From Gaeumannomyces sp. JS-464 (lineage: Eukaryota > Ascomycota > Sordariomycetes > Magnaporthales > Magnaporthaceae): a stretch of 64,000 nt of DNA. The position numbers and the translations under genes are program-made. The notes beneath the pieces are model-generated. The model saw only the letters and a list, made by a program, of their open reading frames with translations. It ran no database searches and was not told where the DNA came from. Positions 34,246 to 45,285 of this stretch are shown here, in pieces (position 1 is the stretch's first letter; every line of letters begins with the position of its first letter). The stretch covers positions 6,572,001-6,636,000 of the forward strand of contig NGZR01000002.1 of assembly GCA_002197995.1 (NCBI GenBank), read 5' to 3'.

Positions 34246-35445
34246 ATGGTTGGAACCAGAAGCAACCCTTGGGGACCCCCGAAGAAACGGCGGGTCTCGG
34301 GCGTCGACGGGGGCGATGAGGAGGATGCGCCTAACAAAAGGCTGGCGCTGGGGCACGTCGAAAGGGACAATGGCACCATCACGGCTACCCTCGACGGCGA
34401 GCCTGTCCACCACTTGATGGCATTTGTGCCCAACATACCTGACCCGGCTGATTTTGACGACGAGGCTGATGCTGCCTTGGACGATGCGAAGCAGCCAGAC
34501 GTCCTGATCGAGCTTCCACAAGCCGTCGCCGACTCCTACCCAAGTTCACGCCTGCTGTGGACTAATAGCGATGGTGGCGATCTTATCCAAGCGTTCATGG
34601 AACATACCAAGGTCGAGCGGGAGCGAGCCGGCATCGTCGCGCAGGTCCACGGGCATCTCAACGACACCCGCCCCGGGACGACACTGGATACGCTCCACAA
34701 CCAGCCGTACGTCCGCAGCATGCTCGCCGAGATGGCCGTCCAGTGCATGGATGTCCGCTGGCGCACGATGAGCATGTACTGGATTCGCGAGAATCTCGAT
34801 TTCCCGCTGATGAAGCTGCCGGCCAAGGGAACTGGCCCCGCCACCTCACAGCGCCACCTGCGAGACACGCAGGCGTACATCAACACCGCCATCCACGGCG
34901 GGAATCTGCGCCACGACACCTTCATCACGAGCATAGGCTATGCCAAGAGCCGGCTGGACGACAACCTCACCCAGGAGTACTACCGGTCGATTCAAAAGAA
35001 ACAGTTCGAGCAGATGTACAAGATAAAGCTCAGGCAGGCAGAATGGCTCGTCCGGCAGCCGAAGCCGGAGGATCCGAATGCCGTGGGGGTGATCGACTGG
35101 CCGCGCGTGGTCAACATTATCGACCGCTACTTCACGTGTTACGAGGCCGAGACGTGCTTCGCAAAGGGCTCCAGGAAGCCCATCACCGACCGCCCAAAGG
35201 CAAATCCTCGCTTGGGGGCTGTTGACTATGCCAGCTTCATGGCAACCGTGGGCAAGATCTGCGATCGAGGACTAGCGGGGAGCGACCCGGCCGTCACGAA
35301 CGATCTCAGTACGGAGCTGAAGGCCAATGCGAAATCGCTGATACAGACCTGCTTGCGGTGGCCGTCGTGGACTGAGTTCGAGGGCAAGCCAAAGTGGGCG
35401 GGGACGCAAGCTGACAGACTGCAGGAGAAGTTGGGGGTATTGTAA
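34246..35445 (+). CDS. Hypothetical protein, 399 residues
   Basis: A single uninterrupted frame with strong GC-rich third positions. I chose the ATG at 34246 because the text before it (to 34012) has no coding bias and contains TATA-like DNA. The N-terminus MVGTRSNPWGPPKKRRVSG has a basic KKRR cluster that could be a nuclear signal. An acidic segment follows (DEEDAPNK, DFDDEADAALDDA). The rest is a mixed helical-looking region with VRWRTMSMYWIRENLDFPL, DTQAYINTAIHGG, QFEQMYKIKLRQAEWL and IDRYFTCYEAETCFAKG. I recognise no family, membrane segment or signal peptide. It could be a lineage-restricted DNA- or chromatin-associated protein, but nothing shows this directly. Confidence 0.75.
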   Translation: MVGTRSNPWGPPKKRRVSGVDGGDEEDAPNKRLALGHVERDNGTITATLDGEPVHHLMAFVPNIPDPADFDDEADAALDDAKQPDVLIELPQAVADSYPSSRLLWTNSDGGDLIQAFMEHTKVERERAGIVAQVHGHLNDTRPGTTLDTLHNQPYVRSMLAEMAVQCMDVRWRTMSMYWIRENLDFPLMKLPAKGTGPATSQRHLRDTQAYINTAIHGGNLRHDTFITSIGYAKSRLDDNLTQEYYRSIQKKQFEQMYKIKLRQAEWLVRQPKPEDPNAVGVIDWPRVVNIIDRYFTCYEAETCFAKGSRKPITDRPKANPRLGAVDYASFMATVGKICDRGLAGSDPAVTNDLSTELKANAKSLIQTCLRWPSWTEFEGKPKWAGTQADRLQEKLGVL

Positions 35446-36596
35446 AGAGTCACTGGAAATGAGTGGGAGTTGAGTTTCCGATTGCGTTCTTTTTTTTATT
35501 TTTAGTTCTGTATCTCTTCGTTCCCTATTGTACTCCTCAGTTTCTGGATTTTGGCTCGATTCCCTATTGTGCCATCCAGCTCCCGAGTCTCCTCGCGTAC
35601 GATAGCATCGATTCACAATGGTAGCATCTCTTATCCGCCACTTTACTGACCCTATTCATGTCCTTTCAACGCCTTTTACTAGAGAGGTAGGCTCTTCGCC
35701 CGAAGTATCGGCCAAAACGTATGTAGCTTTCCCTAACCACCCTTTTTTTTTTTTTTTTTTTTTTTTGAGTGTGGGTATACGATGCTATCCTTCGTTCCGA
35801 AACCCAACGAACAATCCCTAAATTCATTGTCTTGGTCAGTTTCGCGTCACCTGCAAAGATTAGGGAACCTATTGAAGTCAATTTCCTCGAGCTCGGGGAG
35901 GCCCCATGGTGTTGTCCCCATGATATTGATGTAGGCCATGGCAGGCATGTCTGGGGTTTCGTGGTATTAGTGGCGGAATCTGACCAATCATAAGCTTGAC
36001 AATGGTCCAGAAAAGGCAAGTGCATGGGGTTGTGGAGCCTGCGTCCCTCCTTCCCACGTTTCCCATTGCCTTCCCGGAGGATCCCACGTGGAATCCAAAG
36101 GCGCCGCCTGGTGGCAGTGAAACCGGGTAGGGCTGAAAGTCACAGCAGCATCAAAATTAGTTCAGCGTTCGAGGCTCCCAGCCCATAACAGAACAAATTG
36201 TTGTTGGCAGTCCATGGTAGACTCGAGAGCCCTCGAGAGAAGTGCGTGGTGGGCGGGCAAGCAACCTACCCGACCAAACAAGAGTCCGAGGCGCTCCAAG
36301 GCCATCCAACACGGTCCAAGGCCCTGCCTGAGCGTCCCCATCAGCAGCCACAGGCATCCCATCGAAGCGGTGGGTCCGCTTCGATTGCTATTCACGCTGA
36401 ATGGAAACAGGCGGCATCCTATTGTTGTCCTTGGCAACCTCGGAATCCGAACCGCCACCATTGATCGGCTTTGCTCCACCTCAGACCGGCCTCGGATTCT
36501 TGCACTCCTCCTCCACCACCCTCTCATCCGCCCGACCCAAAGCCAGGCGAGCAAAGCGCAGACTGGTTCCAGGTCAAGCCGAGCGGCGGAAAAGCC
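35446..36596. other. Spacer with T24 tract
   Basis: Non-coding between two plus-strand genes. A run of 24 T is at 35743-35766. No gene is supported; the 300 bp before 36597 are presumably promoter and leader of the 2EXR gene. Confidence 0.55.
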
Positions 36597-38171
36597 ATGG
36601 AGGACGACGACGCCGACAAGATCAAGATGGCGTCCTCGGACAGCGCGTTTGATGACGGCATGCCGACGCCGACGGCGTCAAGGTTCTTCGATCTGGATCT
36701 CTTCAGTGATCCTATCGTGAAGCCTGGAAACCCATGTGAGTTGAGACTGACAAATACCTCGAGCACCTGGACCGAAGCTAACTTGCTCGACTAGTTACGA
36801 ATGTTCGGTCAAGTATCGGTGGGTTGCGACTCCCCACGAGCGGCCGCAGCAAGCAAGCATCAGCTAACGATATGCAAGCCCTGTTGGGCGCCAAGGCCGC
36901 GCCGGCGCCGGCAACGCCGTTCGCTTCGGGATCGGCGCTGGCCTTGCTCTCGCGGCAGGATCGACTTCAGCTTGTCGCTAGAAAGTCCCTCGTCACGCCT
37001 CCCACATCGCCGACAGCGCCGTCACTGCTGCGGGAATTTGCGCCTGCGGGCTGGGAGACGTACCAGTTTCGGGGTCCAGCCAGGAAGGCGGTCGTGGAAG
37101 ACCTAGACAAGGACAAGAGCGACGAAGAGCCTGCCACGAAGCGCCAGAAGTTGGATCCCCTCAAGCCGCCCGCGACGGGCCTGCGCCGCTACTCGGCTCG
37201 CACACAGGGTCGCCGAACCGCGAAGGCAATGGATCGTGTTTGGAACCTGCTTCCGATGGAGATACAGCTCAACATTTGGAACCTTGCGCTCCAGGACGAG
37301 CTGGTCGGCCGCGTCGTCCTGTTGCAGAACCGAAACTCGCCCTTCTTCAATGATTGCGTGGTGGGCAGTGTCAACATTCTTCCCGATATCTCCCGCGTGT
37401 CGCAGCAGGCCCGCAACGAGTTCCAGCGGCAATACAAGAAGATGTTCGCGCGTATTCCTCTGAAGTCAACACAGTCTGACTTTATCCGGGCCCAGCTCAG
37501 CAAGCTCAGGCCCAGTATCGAGGACGCGCTGCAACCCACCAAGGCCCTCCAGATCGCCGATGAGTTTTGGCACAACCGCTACAATGTGCCGGAGTTGAAG
37601 GAGCCATTGCAGCCCAAGCAGACCCTCGAGACCATGCTGGAGTCGGGCAAGAAGCAAGTCGAGCACTGGCTTGAAAAGGGGGAAGAGCAGTGGGTAAACG
37701 TGGGCAAGGACATTGTCCAGATCGAGCCGTGCTGCGACGGCTGCCGCGCCTGCCACTGCATCAAGCGGCAGTTCACACAGATTGATAGGGAGGCTGTTCG
37801 CTTCCTCTGCCTCAAGGGGGAGCCGTGGTGGGCCAACTCGTTCAACATCCAGCCCTGCTGGGCCATCATCTCTGAGGTGTTCCCCAACGTCGAGATCCTG
37901 TATCTTGACGTCGAGAAGACCGGCCCGACCGCGCTGCCCAAGGCGAAGCGCGTCATGGTCCGCATCGACCTCACGAGCCTCATCACACCAGCACATAGGC
38001 TGCCTCGACCGCTTCAAGCAGTGGAAGCTCGGCCCGGGCAAGGACAAGAAGCTGGCAAAGGTCGAGCTCGTGTGCGTCTACGAGGAGCGGCCGAAGCGCC
38101 GCGGTAAGCCTGATGGTATGCAGTATCCCTGGGCCAAGAAGGACGGCGACGATATTTTTGTGATTCGCTGA
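36597..38171 (+). CDS. 2EXR-domain protein
   Basis: Exons 36597-36736 and 36795 onward join in phase (NP/FTNVRSSIGG). The start MEDDDADKIKMASSDSAFDD leads to a low-complexity N-terminus with EEPATKRQKLDP, a possible nuclear signal. The 2EXR signature LLPMEIQLNIWNLALQDE is near residue 200, then RVVLLQNRNSPFF and PDISRVSQQARNEF. Further on a Cys-rich CCDGCRACHC motif precedes FNIQPCWAIISEVFPNVEIL, the typical distal part. Near 37995-38003 the frame shifts by one base: the text goes from DLTSLITPAH to GCLDRFKQWKLGPGKDKK in the next frame and ends at TGA 38171 (DDIFVIR). The literal frame would end at 38107. About 505 residues when joined. 2EXR proteins are expanded in filamentous ascomycetes and have no assigned biochemical role. 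Confidence 0.82.
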
Positions 38172-39839
38172 GCTGAGGTGGGCACCATCGCGATCATTTC
38201 AGGGGGGTCACGACATGCACGAGAATCGATCAAGGTATTGAGTTGGGGAGGATTTTCACGGATACCCCGCGTTTGCAGCGCTCGCTTTCTGCCTTTTTCT
38301 TCGTCACATTTTCTCTTCTCGTATGTTCTTTGCGCTTTCCTCCCCCACACATCACTGCCCTTCTGGTTTCGCAGCCCTTCTTGGCTCACGCCGAGTTATA
38401 CTTCTGGCTCGGCAGCTCTCCTTGGCTCGTCATGAGCCATCTTTTCGGGCGCGGCTTCATGCTGCTCACTTTGCCCCAGGGACATATGCACATATGAAGC
38501 ATTGTTATTGGAAAGACGGAAAGCGAAGGCACCCTAAAGGCAAACAGGGAGCAAAGGGGATACGTACACACGCCGGATGGAGGAACTTCAATTCCAAGCA
38601 ATCATGTCACGCTCTGCGAGGGCTATTTTCGTTTGCACCATGCGTTCTCACTTCTTTGAGCTCATGGAGATTGGTTTCTCTCGAATTTTCTCTTCAATCA
38701 GTACCCCTAGCATTCAGCTCTTGATAGAACCAGTATCTTCCACGCGGATCCTGCTACTTGGTGCCCACTGTGAAAACTGTGACATTCGGCTTCTCGGTTG
38801 ATGCATGTCTCGACGACCATGCTTCTGATGGTTCGCAACTGGCGCCCACTCAGCACGAGCTTCGGATCAAGATCTCTGAAGAGCAGCATAGCGATAGCGC
38901 CGCGCCGGCGACGGTCGGCGACGGTCGGCGACGCACCGAAGGCTCATATTACACAACTCAGTCAAGCTGGGCAACTTGGCCAAACTTGGTAAATAAGTGG
39001 GATTCCCTGGGTAGATGGATGCCCATTGATACCAGAGCTCGGCGAGCTTCGGGATCAGGCCGGGAATAAACGGTTTCGGGAATAATGCATGTCGCACGCC
39101 CGGAGCTGTCCGCCCCTCCATCACCAACGGAATCTAAGGCCGAAACTCGGCAAGCGCAGAAAAGGCCCCAAAATGACGTACTTCAGATATGCGCCTGTAT
39201 CTCTATTTCCGCGCCTAGACGCTGAATCCGGGGAGGTTATGGGTCGTATCCATCGTAGGCTACGAGGAACAATCAAAGCCGAGCTTACTCACGTCCCGAG
39301 AGCGACCTGCAGTTATTCAGCGAAGCGTTGCCTAACACATCCTCGCCGAACCCCCGAGATGCGTGCCTACCGAATCCAATTGCCCCTGAGCCCCCTGTTG
39401 GTGCATTCTCGCCATCTTGATTGTTTGCGGCTCTTACACACAACACCGCAAAAGTGTTACGTCGGCAGCATGGAGCATCACAACAGGGACTACGCGCCGG
39501 CAGACATGGGCGACGTAATGCTCTCGGGATGGGAAGCTGCTGCACTCGGCCTGCTCGGCCTCTATGGGAGACGCGTAGACAGGAGAAGGGGGTTCGGCGG
39601 CATCATGGAAGATGGCGACGATGTCCAGGGTCAGTGACAGACTGAAGGAGCAGACAGCGTCGTGCTTAAGCAGATATAAATAAGGGCAACAGCGGTTCTC
39701 AAAGATTCGGTTGCTAGGTCCATCCCGACCACCACCAAGATCGAACTCATCAGCTTCACTGGCCACACCTGCATCCATTGGGATTACCAGCACATCTACT
39801 ATATCAACCACCAGCGCTCCGACAACCAAGAACGCCAAC
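38172..39839. other. Spacer upstream of GMC oxidoreductase
   Basis: Non-coding. A short tandem repeat of CGACGGTCGG lies near 38908-38930. An open frame at 39089-39637 has no recognisable content. AGATATAAATAAGG near 39670-39685 is a plausible TATA region for the GMC gene. Confidence 0.5.
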
Positions 39840-41826
39840 ATGACCCTCATTCCCGAGACTCGAGACTTCGACTTCATCATCGTCGGTGGTATGTAGTAGC
39901 TCACCGCCGTAAAAGCATACACGGTCACTCAGATCAGATACTCACCATGTTCGTTTACCAGGCGGCACCGCCGGCTGCGTCGTCGCCGGCCGCTTGGCCG
40001 AAAACCCCAACGTCTCCGTCCTAGTCATCGAGGCCGGCATAGACAACCCGGGCGCCGTCGACGCCATCACGACGCCCGCCCGGGCCTTCGAGCTCCGGGG
40101 CAGCAAGTACGACTGGAGCTACAAAACGGGCATGATCGACCGCCCCGAGTACACGCGCATCGAAAAACCCAATACGCGCGGCAAGGTCCTTGGCGGCTCC
40201 TCGTGCCTTAATTACTACACCTGGATCCCCGGCAGCGCCGCCACCTACGACGATTGGATCCCGTACGGCGGCGCCGAATGGGGCTGGGACGCTGTCAAGC
40301 AGTACCTGTACAAGCCCGCAACCTACCACGACGACAAGGGCCTCTATAGCGAAAAGCTCAAGTACATCGGCGCCGGCGGCCCCTTGCCCGTGTCGCACTC
40401 GGACCTGATCCCCGAGGCCGCGCCGTTCCGCGACGCGCTCGAGAGGGCCTGGGTCAGCAAGGGCGAGGCCCTGACCGACGACGTGCACGGCGGCACCATG
40501 CGCGGGCTGTGGCGGTGCACAAACAGCATCTACGACGGCAAGCGCTCGTCCAGCTGGCTGTTCCTCGAGGGCAAGAAGAACGTGACGGTGCTGGGCCGCA
40601 CAAACGCCAAGAGGCTCGTCATCGAGGACGGCACGGCCGTCGGCGTCGAGGCCATCGGGCCCGACGGCGAGACGCGCTCGTTCCGCGCCGCGCGCGAGGT
40701 CGTCGTGTCGCTGGGCGTCTACGAGTCCCCGAAGCTGCTGATGCTCTCGGGCGTCGGGCCCCGGGCCGAGCTGGGCCGGTTCGGCATCGACGTGGCCGTC
40801 GAGTCGGCCCACGTGGGGCAGAACCTGCTCGACCACCCGATCCTGCCGCACGTCTTCAAGCTCAAGGACGGCTACGGCCTGGACCAGCACCTGCTGCGCG
40901 CGGGGCTCGAGAAGGACGCCGCCGCGTCCGCCTACCGCTGGAAGAACAAGGGACCCTACACCAGCGGCCTGCTCGAGCTGGTCGGGCTCCCGCGCATCGA
41001 CGAGCGCCTGGCCCGGAGCCCCGAGTACGTGGCGTACAAGGCCGCCAACGGCGGGGTGGACCCGTTCGGCCCGGGCGGGCAGCCACACTTCGAGATCGAC
41101 TTTGTGCCCATGTTCTCGGACGCGTTCCAATGGCACATCCCCTGCCCGCCGTCCGGGGACCACCTCACGGTCATTGTGGACCTGCTGCGGCCGCTGTCCA
41201 AGAGCGGGGCCGTGACGCTCAACTCGGCCGACCCGCTCGAGCAGGCCAAGATCGACATCAACTTCTTCTCACACGACCTGGACCTTGTCGCCATGCGCGA
41301 GGGCGTGCGCTGGGTCGACGACATACTCATGAACGGGGAGGGCATGAAGGACATCATCGAGGGAGACTACCCCTGGCCCATGCCGCGCCACAGCGACGAG
41401 GCGATGGAGACCATGATCAAGGAGAGGTCCCAGACCGGGTTCCGTAAGTGCACAGGCCTTGCCGAGAGGCGGTCCAGACCCCCCCCCCCCCCCCCTGCGG
41501 CAGCTGAGCAAATACTGACTTCTTTGCCCTCTTCGCCTCTAGACCCTTGCGGGACCAACAGGATGGCCAAAAGCATCGAGGAGGGCGTAGTCGACGCCAA
41601 GCTGATGGTGTTTGGGGTCGATAGGCTTCGGGTTATCGACGCCTCCATCATTCCTGTGATTCCAGACTGCCGGATCCAGATGACCGTCTATGCGATCGGC
41701 GAGAAGGTTGGTGCTCCTGTCCCCTGTATTGTGCGCTGCATCCCGACCTCTTCTCTTGCTGACAGTACCGCACGACAGGGTGCCGATATGATCAAGGCGG
41801 CTCATCCAGACCTGTACAGCGTATAG
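39840..41826 (+). CDS. GMC-family FAD-dependent oxidoreductase (alcohol/choline dehydrogenase type)
   Basis: Flavoenzyme of the glucose-methanol-choline family, oxidising an alcohol substrate. Exons 39840-39888, 39962-41443, 41543-41706 and 41779-41826 are all in phase, giving 580 residues. DFIIVGGGTAGCVVAGRLAE is the FAD-binding GxGxxG motif. GKVLGGSSCLNYYTWIPG is GMC signature 1 and VSLGVYESPKLLMLSGVGPR signature 2. HPCGTNRMA near 41545 carries the catalytic His. The final block IPDCRIQMTVYAIGEKGADM resembles the usual end, but Met stands where the catalytic Asn or His is normally found. The N-terminus has no signal peptide, so the protein is probably intracellular. The third intron contains a 17-base C run. 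Neighbours do not suggest a substrate. Confidence 0.93.
41479..41495 (+). repeat. C17 homopolymer inside GMC intron
   Basis: An uninterrupted run of 17 C between donor 41444 and acceptor 41542. Confidence 0.9.
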
Positions 41827-42594
41827 AGCCCCTGGGTGAACCCGTGCTTGCGGTGACCGAGGTGGTGACATTTGGGAAGATGTAATTCGATAACGCTTTG
41901 AGATAAATTCATCAGAAGTGAGAACGAGAAGAGTTTTCTTTTCCAGAGTCACGAGTTTACTGAACGCCGAGTTTGCGTCCTACTGAATCAAGCTAAGCGT
42001 ATTTCCCAAATCGGCATATTTCCGTTGTCAGGGGTCGAGGGCAGCCCTTGGCCCAACTCCGACTCATCGGCGAGGATTCGCCTCGGAACTGGCAGGTACT
42101 TGTGCCAATCAACCACATCAGCCTGCTAACCAAAAGCATAGCCGTGATGAAAGAACATCCTCAAAACGCAAGAGAGATTTAGCATCTGCACACCGCCTGG
42201 GATCAGATTATTCTACATGGGGGGCTGTCTGGCTACTTGACTCGTTCTAGTCGCCTTGGAGAAACCGAGCCGAGCCACCAAAGTGCCGAACAAATGACGA
42301 GCTCAAAGCATAATCCCCACATTTGCTGCTTGGGTATGATAGCGCCAGAGATCGATCGACCAGTTGTTTTTCGATTTGTAAAATGGCGCTCAGGGGGTGC
42401 TCCCGGGTGTTGATTGCTGTGTAGATTCTTTCCAGGTCACCCCTCACGCCTTGTATTCCTCTCCGTGTGCCCCAGCGTTCATTGTTCTGACCTGGGAGTG
42501 ACAAGAGAGCCAGAAAGAGCGGAAGTCGACAGTGGAGACAAAAGCGCCAGCTTGATGCGGGGTGAATGATAGTTCCGTGAAAAAATAGTCCACC
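41827..42594. other. Spacer between GMC and GT8 genes
   Basis: 3' region of the GMC gene and upstream region of the glycosyltransferase. Short minus-strand frames (42247-42807) have no domain and are rejected. No other feature is visible. Confidence 0.55.
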
Positions 42595-43643
42595 ATGGCA
42601 GACGGCAACAGGGCAGGAGGCTCCAGCAAAGGTGTGAAAAGATGCAATTATTGCATTTGTCGACTCTACGGCTGAAGGACTTGCACTGACCTCAGTTGCG
42701 ATTGGGTGTCCGGCTAGTGTGGACAACACTGATAACAAATCTGGACTACCTGCCGGGCCTGTTGACGCTTGAGTACTCGCTGCGCAAGCACGGCTCGGCA
42801 TACCCACTGGTGGCCCTGTACACGGACACGTTCCCCGAGGCCGGCCGGGCAGCGCTGGCGGCGCGCGGCATCGCGGCGCAGCGCATCGAGTACCTGCTGC
42901 CGACGCGCAGCAGCCGCGACTACAGCGCGGACCCGCGCTTCTACGACTGCTGGAGCAAGCTGACGCCCTTCTCGCTCGCGCAGTACGACCGCGTCGTGCA
43001 GCTCGACTCGGACATGGTGCTGGTGCAGAACATGGACGAGCTCATGGACCTCGAGCTCGACGACCCGGCGCAGGCGGCGAGCGGGGACGCGACCAACTCG
43101 AAGCGCGTCTTCGCGGCCGGGTACGCCTGCACGTGTAACCCGCTGCGCAAGCCGCACTACCCGGCCGACTGGGTGCCGGCCAACTGCGCCTTCACGTCGC
43201 AGCACGGCGACGCGGACGCGGCGCAGGAGGAGGGGGCGGACCCGGCGGTGGTGCCGCTCGCGATCCTCAACGGCGGCCTGCAGGTGGTGCGGCCGTGCAA
43301 GGAGCTGTTTGTGCAGATCGTGGAGCACATGGAGGACAACGCGGCGTCGTGCGACTTTGCCGACCAGAGCCTGCTGTCGGACCTGTTCCGCGGGCGCTGG
43401 GTGCCGCTCCCCTATGTGTACAACGCGCTCAAGACGCTGCGCTGGGAGAGCGTGCACGACGCCATCTGGCGCGACGACAGGGTCAAGAACGTGCACTACA
43501 TCCTGACGCCGAAGCCCTGGGAGGATCTGGACCAGAACAGAGATGCGAAGCCGGGCGCGGAGGAGACGACGAGCTGGTGGGCGGCGATAAACAAGGAGCG
43601 TAGGGCGAAGGAGCTGGCAAAGGGGGTGAACGATGGGTTTTGA
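42595..43643 (+). CDS. GT8-family (glycogenin/galactinol-synthase-like) glycosyltransferase
   Basis: Retaining nucleotide-sugar transferase. A short first exon 42595-42631 (MADGNRAGGSSK) splices over an 86-nt intron to 42718 in phase, giving KVWTTLITNLDYLPGLLTLE; total 320 residues. VVQLDSDMVLVQNMDEL holds the metal-binding DxD. FYDCWSKLTPFSLAQYDRV precedes it, and ILNGGLQVVRP and VHYILTPKPWEDL are the other conserved GT8 blocks. There is no signal peptide or membrane anchor, unlike Golgi transferases, so a cytosolic role is likely. An acidic insertion (HGDADAAQEEGADP) sits between conserved blocks. The long Tyr-containing C-terminus of true glycogenin is absent. Acceptor unknown. Confidence 0.9.
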
Positions 43644-44092
43644 TTGGATACTGTATCCTACGATGGGTTTCGAGCATGGTGACGGAATAGGCCTATCATC
43701 ATTATCAGTAGAGGTACCTCCAGGAATTATTATATAGGACTCGAGGTTGCGTAACCACACTTCCAAGATGGCCGACGGTCGACACGGGAACATGGTGCCT
43801 GATGTTATGCGACAATGGATGCACGGATGCGGCAGGCAGCGCAAGGAGGGGCAAGCAGCCAGCCCACAGGAGCCCCGCCAACTTGAAAGCATCCGCCAGA
43901 TGGTGATCAACCCAGACCTGGGACCTCGAGAAAGTCAGCCTGGTTCACCAACAAAGTAATCGCAGGCAATACCTCTTTTTGTGTGAAGTGAAGTGGCGCG
44001 GCCCCGGCGGTCACCCAGAGACACTCCAGTGTTCCAGAATTCGCGGCCGACAGAGGCCAAAAAGGCACAACAGCAGCGACTGAGTAGCAGCC
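43644..44092. other. Short spacer between GT8 and MEMO genes
   Basis: This 449-bp region holds the GT8 3' end and the MEMO promoter. No gene is supported. Confidence 0.5.
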
Positions 44093-45285
44093 ATGTCGGG
44101 CGTCCGGACTGCGAGCCACGCGGGGGACTGGTACATCGCCGAATCGGATGGCCTCGAGCGTGACCTCAGCAAATACCTCGATGCAGTGCCCGAGCGGATC
44201 AACGACAGCGATTTGCCCATCAAGGGTGCCAGAGTGATTATTGCACCGTAAGGAATACCACAAAGCCTTTGGTCTGCTCCCTGGGCTTCCGTCACGTAGA
44301 CCCCGCCCCCTCTTGTCCCCAAACGCTGCTTTGACGTCATCAGAAAAAGCTGCCACCCCGTTTGATATTCTTCCCTCCACCATGTCTTGATACTCCGCCG
44401 ATCCCAAAGCTCACAAGCCGACACATCCCTCTGCACCTCCACAGGCATGCCGGCTACAGCTACTCGGGGCCTTGCGCCGCCTGGGCCTACAAGGCGCTCG
44501 ACCTCGGCGCCGCCAAGCGCGTCTTCATCCTGGGGCCGTCGCACACCTACTATCTCTCGGGCGCGGCCCTGACGACGTACGCGACGTACGCGACGCCGCT
44601 GGGCGACCTGCGCGTCGACCTCGACACCGTCGCCGCCCTGCACGCCACCGGCCGCTTCTCGGACGTGCCGCGCCAGCGCGACGAGGACGAGCACAGCCTC
44701 GAGATGCACCTGCCCTACCTCGCCAAGCGCCTCGCGCAGACCCTCGGCTCCCAGGACACGGCCGCCTGGCCGCCCGTCGTGCCCATCGTGGTCGGCGACA
44801 ACGGGCGCGAGGCCGAGAAGGCGCTGGGCGAGCTGCTGGTGCCGTACCTGCGCGACAGGGACAACGCCTTCATCGTCAGCTCCGACTTTTGCCACTGGGG
44901 CTCGCGCTTCAGCTACACGGCCTACACGCCCGACGGGAGCGAGGCCGGGGTGCGCTCGCTCACGCGCCGCGACGCGCCCTCGGACCTCCCCGTGCCCATC
45001 CACGAGAGCATCTCGGCGCTCGACCACATGGCCATGGACGCCATCGAGAGCGGGAGCCACGACGCCTTCTTTGACAACCTCAAGGCCACGGGCAACACGG
45101 TCTGCGGCCGCCACCCCATCGGCGTCGTCATGGCCGGGCTCGAGGCGCTCAAGAAGGAGAAAGGTGCTTCCTCTGGTGTCAAGGGTGATGGCGTCTTCAC
45201 TTTTGTCAAGTACGACCGAAGCAGCCTCGTCAACGGCCTCAGGGATTCTAGCGTTAGCTACGGTTCCGCCTATGCCATCATTTGA
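44093..45285 (+). CDS. MEMO1/Mho1-family protein
   Basis: Cytosolic protein homologous to human MEMO1 and yeast Mho1, linked to redox and copper/iron handling. Exons 44093-44247 and 44445-45285 join in phase (IIAP/HAGYSYSG), giving 331 residues. The start MSGVRTASHAGDWYIAES is the family N-terminus. The residues that bind metal in human MEMO1 are all present in context: His in HAGYSYSG, His in FILGPSHTYYL, Asp and His in VSSDFCHWGSRF, and Cys in VCGRHPIGVVMAGL. DEDEHSLEMHLPYLAK and SSVSYGSAYAII at the C-terminus also match. The 197-nt intron is longer than most here. An inserted stretch (SLTRRDAPSDLPVP) enlarges one loop. Confidence 0.94.

Noticed and set aside
40021..41447. Long antisense and +1 frames in the GMC gene
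   Set aside because: Shadows of the GC-rich real frame, which has complete GMC signatures.
42595..43643. True glycogenin identity for the GT8 gene
   Set aside because: GT8 motifs are present but the long glycogen-synthase-binding C-terminus is absent, and the length fits other small GT8 proteins.
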